Assembly: GCA_011947345.1 (NCBI GenBank)
Contig: JAAVTG010000538.1
Span: 62,001 to 126,000 of the forward strand
Source: Phytophthora quininea
Lineage: Eukaryota > Oomycota > Peronosporomycetes > Peronosporales > Peronosporaceae
Reading direction: 5' to 3'
Length of the DNA stretch: 64,000 nucleotides
Made by a program: the position numbers and the translations under genes. Positions 43,260 through 56,047 of the stretch are shown here, piece by piece. Numbering within the stretch: position 1 is the stretch's first letter; every line of letters starts with the position of its first letter. The notes beneath the pieces were generated by a model. That model saw only the letters and a list, made by a program, of their open reading frames with translations. It ran no database searches and had not been told where the DNA came from.

Positions 43260-44140
43260 TGTGGTGTAGCGGGGTTTATCAAAATCCGCTCCCACTGCGC
43301 CCAGACACCGACTAACGGAGGGGGGTACTCCGATATCCATGGGGATGCTGAAGTGTGCTCACCTTGTGTACCCGTCGGCGGGCTGGATCTGCTCTTCGGG
43401 CCCTTCGAGGATGCTTGATCTTTGAAGATCGAACGTCTTGGTGGGACGTGGGAGGTAAGGAGCAGGCGGGAATCTGTACTCTGCGTCCTTGAATAATTAC
43501 CAGACCAGTAATCGCTTGGATCTACTTGGATCTGGGGCCTGGATCTTGGATCTGGGGCCTGGATCTTGGATCCAGGTGGGGGTTGCCTTGAGGGGGTGTT
43601 GTCTTTTTTTTCTTCTTACTTGACGCTTCCAATAGCGTGATCTTGGGGGTTGAGGGTCGATCAGTCGTCCTGGCCAAGTAGTAACTCCAGAAGACTTCGG
43701 ATCCGCACGTGGTACTAGTGGATCCAGGCTGCGAGTGGATCTGGCCAATATACTATCCAGATCACCCGAGCGCTGCTTCATCCGCGGTGATCCCGACGTA
43801 GCTGGACTGGGCCAATGTAGATCCCGTAGTCTTAGGCGCTAAGAAGGGCACTTGTGGTGTACGAGGCAAATTCGACTCTGTATTAAGCAAATTATGAGTG
43901 GATCCATGGAGATGCCATCCCAAAACCTGTCATCTGCACCATTTCTATACCTGCCGCTGGATGTTGTCACTTGATTAGTCCTCTGGTGTGCCAGACCACG
44001 CCTGGAACGGCCTCAGTTGCAGATCTGGATCGCCCGCATTGATTCCGCGATGTACCCATATCTGATCCGGGGATCTGAGTCTGGATCGAGCATGCTAGGT
44101 TCTCGTATCGACCGCATTTCCGGAAAACCGCTTCACCACA
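43260..44140 (-). repeat. Solo LTR of the GATC-rich family
   Basis: 881 bp in minus orientation, TGTGGTG...CACCACA ends, flanked by CCCT on both sides (43256-43259 and 44141-44144). Clearly related to the LTRs at 18806 and 24763 but with many substitutions and small insertions, so it is older. The DIRS reading continues cleanly from one flank to the other (ALIL...), confirming exact insertion. Confidence 0.9.
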
Positions 44141-44607
44141 CCCTCGATGTGTCGCGCAAGCACTTCCTGGCCAACGAATTCACGGACGCTGACCGCGCGC
44201 TCATTTTGGATTCCAAGAGGGAGAAACCAACGGTTGTGAATTAACTTTCGCGAGCTCATGTCGCTCGCGTTCGCTGTACACGTGCGAGGGCCTTCCTGGC
44301 GGCGACTCCGACATTTCGTCCCGGCTCGTGTCTGTTTCAACGTCGATAACACACGTCGGCGGTGGCGTGGCAGAACTGACTGTGCACTCGGAACCCCGAG
44401 CTGAAACCATTCTGAGGCTTCTCGCTCTGTGGGCAGTTTCATACAACCTCCGATTCTCGTCTCGTCACGTCACTGGTCGCCTCAACCACCTCGCTGACCT
44501 GAGGTCCCGCGTAGCGCAAAATACTGACACGACTAAACGCTTTCATAAACTAACTGTATCTTGGTTTCCTACACAGACCACGGCGTCGCTGGAGGCGTTC
44601 GAGGCAA

Positions 44608-45505
<898 letters not shown>

Positions 45506-45629
45506 TCCCACGCCGACATCCTTACTCAGCTAATATTGGCCGTTTGAGACTGTTTAGCCCCGCAAGATGATCCTGAAACACTCCTCTATCTACTCCACCA
45601 GGCCTCCTCGTGCCGTTCTGAGTGCCAAC

Positions 45630-46077
45630 ATGGCGAGGGGGAAGAAGACCAGCGAAGCCGAGGATGCGATGATTGTGAGTGCCTACAAGTTTTCCCTCAA
45701 AACTCGAGAAGGACAGCCTCGAGGGGCGGGGGCGTACAAGGGAACTTGTTCACGAATGTGTTAGGACTCCAACAACCACCATTTCGCGCGTGTGGGGAGC
45801 CTACGAGGCGAGTGAGAAGGCCGAAAGTGTCGAAGTTGGTGTTCTGGGGCTTGCCAATCCTAAGTTTTAGCTACCTCCCGTAATTTATAAGGTCTATTTT
45901 GTAGGTCCAGGGTGAAGAGGGCAAAGTAGAATTGAACCGAAGCAGTGGAAAGGTGCATACAAGGAAGTGCGAAGGGAAGAGGACAAGTACCTCCGTGCGC
46001 TAGAAGATGAAATCATCGAATGTGCGGATGCTGGAGAAGGGGAGATCGCCAGCGACAGTCAAGACGAGGACCTATAA
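45630..46077 (+). pseudogene. Internally deleted DDE-transposon remnant
   Basis: MARGKKTSEAEDAMIVSAYKF then, in another frame, RGRTRELVHECVRTPTTTISRVWGAY: a helix-turn-helix start of the kind seen in oomycete mariner-like transposases. After about 100 bp without homology comes a C-terminal piece (AYKEVRREEDKYLRALEDEI with an acidic end, stop 46077). The whole DDE core is missing. Confidence 0.45.
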
Positions 46078-46868
46078 GATTTAATACAAGAGCAGCTCCT
46101 CAGATTTCGCGTGATGCAATCATCATTTTGCGGTTTGGTCGAGTTGACGCCTCAAAACCCTACATTTACATTAAACACCAGATGTTTTGGCATCTGTTCT
46201 CCTTCTGGACCAATGAAAGCCTCCGGTTTTGACTGGTGATCGGTTAGCCCTAATGGAGCCCTTTCCCCAAACTTTTGGCTGGCCGAGAAAGTTTTTGGAG
46301 CGGCTGTAGCTCAAAAACGACGCAGAATTGGCCAAATCTGACCTCAAAATCGGAATCTACGCATGCGAATTACCCTTATATCTAGCTATCGTATATGGAA
46401 ACTCACCATCTTTTTTCGAAAAACGCCTTAGAGTTATATCAACTATTTTGGCCAGTACAATATCCAACACGCGGCTAGAAATCTCGGGCTTGATAGCTCA
46501 GACTATACGACGCACTCGCTACGCTCAGGTGAAGCCACTCAGATGTACAGGCGCAGCGTGGATGCACTCACTACCCAGTTCCACGGACGGTGAGCGTCGG
46601 ACACGTACAAAATCTACACCAGAATGAAAGACGATGTGTCGTCGTCAATTGCATTTACGATGTTGAACAGTCGCGGGCACCAAGACAACTGAGGAACATC
46701 GTGCTCGGACGTCAGTGTTGGTTTTTCGCATGCCTGTTTACTGAAACTGAGTGGAAACCATCGTAAAAAGCAAAAATCTATATAAAACGTAGGATCTGAC
46801 AGGCTATATCAGGTCTTCGAAGTACTGTTGATCTCCGCGTCGCGGTCGGTCTCGGCGCCTTCCAAGCA
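46078..46868. other. No gene recognised
   Basis: Flank between the DDE remnant and the copia element. The last about 70 bp, on the minus strand, read as the end of a protein-like frame (PTATRRSTVLRRPDIA) that continues on the other side of copia (LDPVNAVKNALGAAW), so copia may have landed in a minus-strand coding region. No family assigned. Confidence 0.35.
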
Positions 46869-46873
46869 GCTCC

Positions 46874-47163
46874 TGTTGGAAATCGCATCGGTGACATGCT
46901 GCAACGCTGACAGCATTGAAGGATATTATCTACGTTGAAGGATGTCGCCTTAGTCACCCGCCCAAACTGAGATAAGCGCCCGGATAGCGCTACGGAGCAT
47001 ACTTGAAGCACTATGGCGCGGGTCACATGTATGGGAAGCGGTTGAAGCCCGCTTAATTGTTTGCTGGAGCTTATGGATAGCGAAGCTAACATTCTAATCT
47101 CACTTTTCCTTTTCCTTTCTACTCACGACTCCCGGTCATACAGATCAAGTGCGTCTTCCAACA
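46874..47163 (+). repeat. Copia 5' LTR
   Basis: 290 bp; four transitions relative to the 3' LTR. Confidence 0.95.
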
Positions 47164-47215
47164 GGGTTCTGAGCCCAAAAGTATCTACGGAAGTGAACTG
47201 CACGCGTGATCCAAG

Positions 47216-48243
47216 ATGACGGAGCCGCTCAAGTACACGAGTGAAGGAGTCCCGAAGAACTGGGACGGAAAGGATTGGCAACAGTACAAGTGGGCGATGA
47301 TGATTGTCTTCAAGAACAAGAAACTCGTCGACATCGTCGAGGGCAAGATCAAGAGGGAAGACCTTTCGACGGCACAAGGCATTGATGATTTCGACGATAA
47401 CCAGTTGACTCTCGTCCAGCTCATTGGGATGTTGCCAGGTGATATCTTTCACCAAGTCCGAGACAAGACCACGGGGACCGACATGTGGAATGCGCTTTGT
47501 GTGATCTACGAGAGCCGAGCAAATAAAACTACGATGGCTCACAGAGCAGAGAGCATTCGACATGAGCTGGAGAGGATCCGACTGTCGCCTGGTGGAGATG
47601 TCAACCAGCATTTGAGCAAGATGTTCAACTTGCGGACGGAGTTGCTCTCATTAAACTACCAGTTTGATGATATTACTATGGTGGAGTTGATGCTGAATAG
47701 CCTGCCGCACCAGTATGAGTTCAAAAGCTTGAAAAGTGGAGTCCGATTCAACAGTGCAGACAACTTTATCACACCAGAACGGACTCGTGAACTGATTCGC
47801 GTAGCTGATTCCCGTCAAAAAGCATTTCAAGCTGCCAAAGCCGCAAACCAGCAGCGCGGTGGACAGAAGAACGGGGATAACGCGGGTGGAAGCAAACAGA
47901 AGACGAACGGTGGTGGTAAGGAGCAGCAGCAGGGCAACAAGCCAAAGGAGTCGAGGGGAAGAAACAGAAGAAGTGTTTCGTCTGCGACAGTACAGAGCAC
48001 TTGCGAGCCGACTGTCCCGAGCGAGTGGATAAAGGTGGAGCCGCAAAGGTTGATGAACCGAAGCGCAATCCTCGCGCGAATGTGGCCAACTTGCGAGATA
48101 GCAGCGAGTCATCCAGCACACCAAGAGACAGCGAGTCGTCTGGTGCATCAAGCGACGATGAACTTGGACGGGCAAGTAACTTGTTGGAATCTCTACTGAT
48201 TGACGCTGACGCTAATGGAGAAAAAGCCATGACACGAGGGTGA
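47216..48243 (+). CDS. Copia Gag, one frameshift
   Basis: ATG at 47216. It has the copia Gag layout: NWDGKDWQQYKWAMM at the N-terminus, MWNALCVIYESRANKTT in the middle and MVELMLNSLPHQYE further on (UBN2 type). A frame change near 47965, within an A/G run, leads to a CCHC knuckle CFVCDSTEHLRADC and a Ser-rich acidic tail ending at 48243. It packages the element RNA. Confidence 0.9.
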
Positions 48244-49871
48244 GATGGATGAACGACGGAGAACCACATAGTGAAAGTGAAATCGACTCAAGCAGCGGTT
48301 GGTGGTACTTCGACACGGCCGCAAATGTACACATAACAGGAAATCCATGGTACTACTTGTCGTTCACGCCTGACTTAAGCCAATACCAACACATCCAAGG
48401 ACTCACTCCAGCATTGCAGTCGAGGATTGCCGGAGTTGGGGTGGTGGAGTTAGTGACGAAAGTCGACGGTGTATCAACAGTAGTGCACATTAACGACGTT
48501 TTCTACGTGCCTGGAGCTACCCATGGACTTTTCTCTGTTGGTCTCGCAGCCGAGCAGGGATTCGACTTCGACTATTACCGGCAGGTGGGTTGCTTTCGAG
48601 TGACTGAAGAAGGAAGAACCGTGATTGTCGCCGAGCCATATGATAGCACATGGGGTTTTGAAGTCACTCACCCGATGCATGGTGTGAATCTCGAGCCTGA
48701 GAACAGACACGTGGCAAACTTCACAACTGCAGAAGGAGTTGCATCATTGAGGTTGTGGTATGAGCGCTTGGGCCATGTGTGCCCACAGTATCTCAAGACG
48801 ACGGTCGACAAGGATCTGGTTCGTGGCATGATGTTGAAGCAGCGCAGTTTCAGTGATTGTGATGCATGCCATATTGGGAAGCAAAAGCAGAAGTCACATC
48901 TGAAGAAACTTGAACGGCACACCAACGTCCCGAATCAAGTGGTGTATGCAGATTTGCTAATCCCAGGCAAGAACAACGGAACTCGATATGAAGCAGTGCT
49001 CGTCATTATGGATGGCTATTCACGTTATGTGAAGACGCATCTGTTGACTGGGAAATCGAGTGACGAGGTGAACTAGCACATCAAGGAATATATTTTATGG
49101 GCAGAGCGGCAAGCAGGTCGTCAAAGGGAAGGTGCTGAACGTACAAAGTTCAAAGTTCGTCAGATTCTGACCGACAAGGGAGGCGAATTCGTTAACGACG
49201 AAATGGAACGATGGTACACGACAAGAGGAATTGAGCATGTGTTGGTTGGACCAAAGAGCTCACAGCTCAACTTGTGCGAACGAACTCATCAGTCCATTGT
49301 TGAAATGACGAAAACCATGATGTACGAATCTGGTTTTCCACGCAGCCTCTGGCCTGAAGCACTACAGAACGCAGTGTATTTGAAGAACCGAATCTACAAC
49401 AAGGGCACACAAGGGATTCCTTACGAGATGATGGTTGGAGCCAAGCCTGATCTGCACCATATTCGCAAGTTTGGGGCGCTCGCTTACGTTCACGTGCCAG
49501 TGACACCTGGAAGGAAGAAGTATCAAGACAACGCAAGACTGGGATTCGTCTTAGGATATGCAGAGGATGTTGTTGGTTGCAAAGTCTTCTTTCCTGATAA
49601 CCGAACGGCCAAGTTTGTGCCCGATCTTCGTGTATCGGAGAACGAAATGTACCGAGACCGCCATGAAGCTTCGTGTCATGGAGACTTGGAGTCGTTGCAC
49701 TTTGAGCAAATGTCGGACACGACGGAGACGCAACGATCCAGCTCGGCATCGGAAGTTGCAGCAGCAGATACGTGCTCTGTCGCTGATTCGATGGTGGCCG
49801 AGAGCTTTGCTCTCGAGGGGGCCAGACGACAACTCCAGGAAGTGATATGGACTTTGAAATCATTAACATGA
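48240..49871 (+). CDS. Copia protease and integrase, one stop codon
   Basis: Protease: WWYFDTAANVHIT with active-site D-T-A (about 48300). GAG-pre-integrase zinc finger: YERLGHVCPQYL ... CDACHIGKQKQ (H, H, C, C; 48760-48890). Integrase core: VVYADLLIPG (first Asp, 48950), LTDKGGEF (second Asp, 49175) and NLCERTHQSIVEM (Glu, 49270). An in-frame TAG at 49074-49076 (a CAG-to-TAG change would explain it) splits it. The frame ends at 49871 and shifts into the RT part. Confidence 0.9.
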
Positions 49872-51963
49872 GGGAGGCGTCCCAGGTCATTACTGATGTT
49901 GGTGGAGTGACCGCGGCAGTACCAACCGCGCCTGCATCGCGAACGTCTTTAGCATCAGATCCAGAGCCGAATGGTCAATTGACAGAAGATGCTGACGACG
50001 AGTCGTGTGATGGAAGTGAGTCGGAAGCAGGTGTTTGCGGATCTGTAGCTGATGTCGCAGAATCTGTTGCAGACGAAGATGCGGAGCTTGTAGCAGAAGA
50101 AGAAGCGGAGGAGATCTTAGCTGAAGATGAAGAAGACGAGGATGATAATGACACCGTTGTCGCTAGTGTGTGTGGCGAGATAATGGGAAAACGTAGACGC
50201 GAGGAGACTCCGTCGGAAGAACAAAGAATCGAGCGAAATGCTGAAAGACAAGAATCGAAACGCACTCGCACTGGACTTCGTGAGTATCATGAGCGTCGCA
50301 GACCTGCATATTATGATGACTTCGTAATGAACGCGGCACACAAGACGTCACGCATCCTGGACGCGAATGGAAGACCCATTCAGGCAAGCAACGTGCGGAT
50401 CCCCAAGAACCATCGCGAGGCCATGCGTGGCAAGTACCGAGACTTCTGGCGTGAAGCCGAGTTGCAGGAAATGGCAGCTTTGAAGACACAGAACGTCTTA
50501 GAAGAAATTCCTGTTGAAGATGTTCCACCAGATGCAAAACCAATCAAGACGAAATGGGTTTACAGCGTCAAGACGGACTATCAAGGCTACGTCATTAGGT
50601 TCAAGGCGAGACTGGTGGCTCTTGGCAACTGTCAACGTCCAGGAATTGATTTCCAGGACACGTTCTCGCCGGTCGCTCGCATGTCATCCTTCCGGTTGCT
50701 CGTTGGACTTGCTGCAGCGTTGGATTTGACTCTCTACGGTGGAGACATCAACACTGCATACCTGAACACAAAGCTGGGCATACCACAATATGTGAGGTCA
50801 ATCGAAGGGTTTCCCTGTGAAGTGGACGGGCACATATATTGGTTATGAAAGCATTGTACGGCCTGAGGCAATCCGGTCGCGAATGGAACTCCGAGCTTAA
50901 TCAGTGGTTGCTTGGACACGGATACCAACGATCGTTGACCGAGCCTTGCCTCTTCTACAAGATTGACGATGGAAAGACGATGCTGGTCCTAGTCTATGTG
51001 GACGACATTCTTGTGGCAACAAATGACGAAATCCAAAAGAAAGAGTTGTTCGAGGATCTGGACCGAGACTATGGTATTAAGGACCAAGGGCTGTTGAGTC
51101 AGTATCTTGGCATCGAAGTGGAGCAGACAGCCGACCGAATTACCATCCGACAAAGCAAATACGCGCACGAGATTCTGGATAAGTTTGGCTATGGTGACGC
51201 TCATTCTGTTGGGAACCCGATGGAAGTAAATGCTCGCTTCGAGCCCCTTGGGGACGACACGGACAGCAGTGATACTAGTTTCCCGTATCGCGAGGCGATA
51301 GGAATGCTGATGTATCTGGCCACCAGCACACGGCCAAACCTAGCGTTCGCACTGAGTCAGCTTAGCCGGTTCGTCACGAAGCCATCCAGTAAGCACGTTG
51401 GAGCCTTGAAGCGAGTCTTGCGATATCTTGCCGGTACAACCAGCTACGGAATTACATACAACCGGAAGGCCGATGAGTCCCCAGCGGTGACGCTCGAAGG
51501 CTACTGCGACAGTGACTGGGCCAACGACCCCGAGATGCGAAAGAATACGACGGGCTTTGTGTTCACTTTGGCTGGAGGTGCCGTGTCCTGGATGTCGAGA
51601 CGGCAAACTATCGTTGCTCTTTCCACCGCCGAGGCTGAATACGTGGCTGCATGCGAAGCCGCGATGGAAGCTGCTGCAGAAAGTAACATACTGCAGGAAA
51701 TCCTGCCAAAACAAACTGTGAAACTCCGGCTTGGAATTGATAACCAAGCGGCCCACACAATGGCAACGAATCCTACCTACAGTCGTCGCACCCGCCACAT
51801 TGAGTTGCGTTGGCACTATGTGCGCGAGCAAGTCGAGAAGGGTGTAGTTGACCTACGCAAGATAAAGGGAGACGTGAATCCTGCTGATGCATTTACGAAA
51901 CCTCTCGACAAGATTCGTCTGAAGAAATTGATGGCGCTGGTCAGCGTTGGAGATGCAGAGTAG
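49847..51963 (+). CDS. Copia reverse transcriptase and RNase H
   Basis: After an acidic linker (50010-50150) comes the RVT_2 domain: KWVYSVKTDYQGYVIRFKAR, QDTFSPVARMSSFR (50655-50690) and DINTAYLN (catalytic Asp). A frame change near 50840 leads to ALYGLRQSGREWN and LVYVDDILVAT (YVDD box, about 50990), then RNase H with YCDSDWAND, ALSTAEAEYVAA and DNQAAHTMA (51500-51760). Stop at 51963, before the 3' LTR. Confidence 0.92.
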
Positions 51964-51989
51964 TCGAAGCTCGTGCTTCGAGGGAGGCG

Positions 51990-52279
51990 TGTTGGAAATT
52001 GCATCGGTGACATGCTGCAACGCTGACAGCATTGAAGGATATTATCTACGTTGAAGGATGTCGCCTTAGTCACCCGCCCAAACTGAGATAAGCGCCTGGA
52101 TAGCGCTACGGAGCATACTTGAAGCACTATGGCGCGGGTCACATGTATGGGAAGCGGTTGAAGCCCGCTTAATTGTTTGCTGGAGCTTACGGATAGCGAA
52201 GCTAACATTCTAATCTCACTTTTCCTTTTCCTTTCTACTCACGACTCCCAGTCATACAGATCAAGTGCGTCTTCCAACA
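51990..52279 (+). repeat. Copia 3' LTR
   Basis: 290 bp; followed immediately by the GCTCC target duplication. A purine tract GAGGGAGGCG lies just before it. Confidence 0.95.
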
Positions 52280-52688
52280 GCTCCCAGCGCGTTTTTCACG
52301 GCATTGACCGGGTCAAGCATGCCTCCACCCGCAGCGCCAACACGTCTAGCCGCTGTCGCTATCGATCCGCCGTGTTAACAGCAGATATTGACCCAAGCGT
52401 TCCTAACTCGAACGGTCTCTGGCAGTACGCACACAAGCTGTCGAAACAAACAGACTCAACTCGATACTCATGAGCTAACAGAACGTAAACACAATGTAGG
52501 TGGCTGTGGGCATTCCCATTCTGACCTCTGTGCTTCTCCTGTGACGCAGCAGCTGCGATCACATACACCAGTCTGCTCGACTCCCCACTCGCGAACAGCG
52601 TAGACCGCATGCGTTGCCACCCTTGTAAAAAGACAATGACCAGGTCTTCGTGGAGCGGCTCCGCTTGAGCATACGATGACGCGAAAAC
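52280..52688. other. No gene recognised on this side of copia
   Basis: Contains the minus-strand coding-like frame described for 46078-46868 (up to about 52340) and otherwise nothing that I can support. Confidence 0.35.
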
Positions 52689-52895
52689 GTGAAGATGCCT
52701 GAAGTAAGAACAGGTATGCATTGGCTGATTGCTGTAACCGCTTGGACGTGCCCTTGGCAAGATATGGGATTATTCTCCTTGGTGAAGGACCAAATGCCAG
52801 GAGCTGCAGAAAATGAGAATGCCGCGCAGCCAGCCATGCCTTCGTTGAAGCCGGTATTCCAGGAGAACGAGCCGCCGTAGTCGGTACTTTGCGGC

Positions 52896-53240
52896 GTGAA
52901 GACCTGCCCGGACGGATACTCTGCCAATGGTGAAGACTTGTGTGTGAAGGACTGTCCAGCTGGTCACACAGCCAACGGATCCGTTGCGAAAGTTCGACCA
53001 GGAGGCCGTGCGAGATTGGCAACGGGCAGCAGCAGCATGAGCTTGAATCCGCGGTGTCCTGGTTTTCTAACTGGAGTTGGTCGGAATTCATTAGCGATGT
53101 CCATGGCAACTCGTGGCAATGTGCCTACACACGGAGATTGTTCGTCGTTCATGAGAACGGTTTCCGGCTCAGGATGCCAGGCTGAGAGCAAGCGAGAATA
53201 CGATGGTGCTGTTGTGAAGTACTTGAATACGACGCTGTAG
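52896..53240 (+). CDS. Cys-rich secreted-type protein fragment
   Basis: 114-residue frame with repeated CPDGYSANGEDLC and CPAGHTANG motifs, the CP.GY..NG..C pattern of extracellular Cys-rich repeats in oomycete proteins, then LNPRCPGFLTGVGRN and CSSFMRTVSGSGC. Upstream exons would be needed for a signal peptide. A conflicting minus-strand frame (52927-52559, YGGSFSWNTGFNEG) is also protein-like, so the strand is not certain. Confidence 0.35.
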   Translation: MKTCPDGYSANGEDLCVKDCPAGHTANGSVAKVRPGGRARLATGSSSMSLNPRCPGFLTGVGRNSLAMSMATRGNVPTHGDCSSFMRTVSGSGCQAESKREYDGAVVKYLNTTL

Positions 53241-53404
53241 GAATGTGGTTCGGATTATTTAAAACGACTTGAAAAGTGGCGCGAATAACGAAAGAAAAAA
53301 ACATACACACGACGGTGGCATGGTTGATGAGGAGATACAGGTCGGAGTGATCGGCTTCGTTTGATTAGCGATGCTAGAGATGTCTTTCGATCGCGGATTC
53401 CTGT

Positions 53405-53850
53405 TCAATGACTTTCTTGCGGAAAGTCCATGTCATTCCACTGAGGGAAAGCTCGTGTGTTTGCCACTGGAATAGGCTCCTTCCAGGTATCGAGCAATGG
53501 ATCGTTCACGTTACGAGCGGAGCCAGCAGCAGCACGAGAGGAGCCTGCAGCACCATAGGTGGCGCTGTTGGTGCTGTTGGTGCTATCAAGGGTGCCAGGA
53601 CTGCAGTTTGTGTTGGAGGTGATGTCAGAATTACTGAGTTCCCTTGATCCGATCTCTTGCTCGGCGTTGGAGATTCTTGGACTCTCCAAAATACTGCTCC
53701 ATATGCCAATAAGAGCTTCCTTGACAAGTTGTTGGGCACGAGGCACGCGGCGTTGGGAAGCCATTGGAGGCGAGGCACGCAGCTTTCGTTTTGCACGGGC
53801 GCTGGCACGCTCCAAGGACTGCATTTGACACGAAGGACACAAAGACTGTA
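53405..53850 (-). CDS. Last exon of a small unknown gene
   Basis: Minus-strand exon after an intron acceptor TTCTCCTACAG at 53851 (donor CAG-GTAAGT near 53905). It reads SLCPSCQMQSLERASARAKR, a helical basic part (QRRVPRAQQLVKEALIGIW), then a Ser/Asn/Thr-rich tail ending PQWNDMDFPQESH. The CPSC pair at the start could be the end of a zinc-binding domain such as FYVE, but nothing upstream supports it. The first in-frame ATG in the exon is at about 53820. Confidence 0.4.
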
Positions 53851-53939
53851 GGAGAACAAGTTAGCGTGCGCTCAACTGCATTTTGTTTGCTCATTAATAA
53901 ACTTACCTGCTTGGTAACACCCAGGGTTACTGCCGAAAA

Positions 53940-55526
53940 CTACTGCTAATCAAACCGGAATCTTCAGTCGCAATCACGCCGTTGACAAGTACTGCGACTA
54001 ATTTCCTGGAGCTTGTGTGGACTGAGCCCGAAGTAACAACGCGCAGTCGAAATCCTCTCCAAAAGTTTCTTTAGCACGATCAACTTGTTGCTTGCGACGA
54101 GCACGAGTCATCCAGTAAGAAGCACTCCACTCGTGCAGTGATCCGCGACAGCATTTCTCCCCAAACAGCGATCGCCATGTCAACGTTGTCTTGGGCTTGA
54201 GGGTTTGGCGGCAGTGGCATATAGCGCGACACCGAGTGCAGCGTCTTGATGTGGGTCGTGTCCTCTTCACGATGCTTTCCACCTTGAGGCTTTTCCACCA
54301 CAATCCGCAAAGTACCGTGTACAGCAACCCCAGAACACCCATTCTCGTGCCTTGCTGTCGATACCAATTGGCAGATGAACACTGAGCGATCGGTCTCGAC
54401 GAACTTACGCACAACCTTCTGAATCTGAACGCTGTCGAGGTTTGGGAATCCTGAAGTTGTCGCGAGGTAGCTGATCATCATCGTGTTGTTGGATTTCTGC
54501 GAGTGTTGGGCGTGGAAGCTGATTTGAGCGTTAAAGTCTTTGATGCTCTGCAGGCTTTCCATGCAGACCTGTCCCAGTGCCGCCCAGACCGCGTCTTCAG
54601 TCATTTTCCGAGCAAAAGGAACCAGTTGCTTCTCCATGATCTCGAGGAAGACCCCGTTGGTAACCTGCCGAATTGTGAGTCGAGTCTTTCCCGGACAAGC
54701 CAGTTTTTCGAGCTCCTCTCGAGCGAAGACTTGGTCGATGGCCACGTACGACTTGTCAACGTCTCGGAGCATAGATTCAAGAACGCATAAAGTGTTTGCC
54801 AGGTCGTTGGTCTCCTCTGACTTGAGTCTCTTGACGCCGAGCATCTGCTCCATCATCTGCCAGACAACCGGAGAATTAACCAGTGCAAGTTAGCACTAGA
54901 CGTCAAGTAGAATTGGAGCCTACCTCGATCCTCGATCGTCGCTTGAGTACGCGCTTCAGGTTCTTTGCTTCTTGGACTTGCAAACGCACCATCCTACGCA
55001 GCACGGCGTTGTCTTGTTCGGCTCGCTTGCGACGTTGGAGCTGCCGAGTGGCAATCTGCTGCCACATGAGTTCTCTTGCTTTAGTCTCATCGCGTAGCAG
55101 AGTCTCCACGATCACTTGCGGCTTGTTGTGGAGAGATTCCAGTTGCGCCGTCAGCTCCTCGACCGTACACTGCAGTCGACTGATCTGCTGCTTCTTGGTA
55201 ATGCGTCGCCGTGGCTTCGAATTCTGCTTGGTAGCGGAGGCGTCCTCATCATTCGAGGCGGTGACACTTCCAGAACAATTAATATTAATGCTGGCAGCAG
55301 GCTCATAATGCACGTCTTGCTGCTGTTCGCCAGAGTCAAAAGACTCGTCTAGGAGTTGTAGCGCAGCGTCGAGTTCTGCGTCCATGTCGCTCTCCAAGCT
55401 GAAGGGAAGCTCGTTCATGTCTTGGAATGGCTCGATGAGGTGAAGGCTCAACATCCGTGGTTGTCCATCGTCATCATCAAACGAGCTGGGGTTGTGTGGG
55501 GTCGGTAAAGTCACTTGCGGCGCCAT
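53940..55526 (-). repeat. Segmental duplication, copy 1
   Basis: The M96 copy a gene plus its 3' flank. The flank word GCTAATCAAACCGGAA and the following 100 bp recur at 59030-59131. Gene order and intron position match copy 2 at 59030-60593. Confidence 0.8.
54080..55526 (-). CDS. M96 mating-specific-family protein (copy a), intact
   Basis: Exons 55526-54924 (603 nt) and 54856-54080 (777 nt) join in frame through a 67-nt intron (GTAGGC...TGGCAG) into 459 residues. Exon 1: acidic start with DMDAELDAALQLLDESF, then a basic/coiled-coil block (RRRITKKQQISRLQCTVEEL ... RAEQDNAVLRRMVRLQVQEA) resembling a bZIP. Exon 2: a START-like C-terminal domain with CPGKTRLTIRQVTNG, FVETDRSVFICQLV and the closing MLSRITARVECFLLDD. 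M96 was named from a gene induced during mating in Phytophthora; the molecular role is unknown. Near-twin of copy d. Confidence 0.85.
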
Positions 55527-56047
55527 GGTCAAGTAGAAAGTGAAGTCCAATTATGCAGCGGATGTTGTCGTGGGTGGTGACTCAGTTTACTTTTGCGCTC
55601 GGAAAATCCACTGGCGCTGAAAAGATAAGTTGCAGTCTGTTGACGCGGTTGCCGATGATTATGTGGTTCCTTGGGCAAGCCACAACAGCAGGAGAGCACA
55701 GCAGGAAAGGAAAGGAAGTCCACCTCCATGTTTTATTCTTCCTACCGGTATAAGCAACTCAACATCTGCACAAGTCTCGGTATCCTGGTGTGGTCGATCA
55801 AAGTGCCTTCTCAGCCTTCGTTCGCGACACTTAACCTGCTGCGCGACTTCGGTGCCTTCGTCTGGCTTGTGTTGTGCTCAATTAGCTCTCGATGGCGGTG
55901 GTCTTCTGTCGCTTCACGACGACCGCCATCACCTTGTAGAACTTCGGCAAAATGTGCTGCACTTGCGAAATTGGGCTCTGTTGCTTTCTTACGCTGCACC
56001 TCGACAAAACTTATGGACGCGCCAGCAGCATTCATCTTATTGGCATT

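Larger units (their letters stand above)
46874..52279 (+). mobile_element. Ty1/copia retrotransposon, full length, young
   Basis: 5,406 bp with 290-bp LTRs (46874-47163 and 51990-52279), ends TGTTGG...CCAACA and perfect target duplication GCTCC (46869-46873 and 52280-52284). The LTRs differ at four positions of 290, all transitions. Gene order gag, protease, integrase, RT, RNase H is that of copia. Coding is interrupted by one stop codon and about three frame changes. Confidence 0.95.

Noticed and set aside
46874..47163. Small peptide encoded in the copia LTR
   Set aside because: An open frame exists in both LTRs but spans LTR and unrelated flank on one side, so it is chance.
52468..53109. 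213-residue minus-strand frame opposite the Cys-rich fragment
   Set aside because: Composition is poor and it has no domain; the plus-strand Cys pattern is more convincing, though the strand call stays open.
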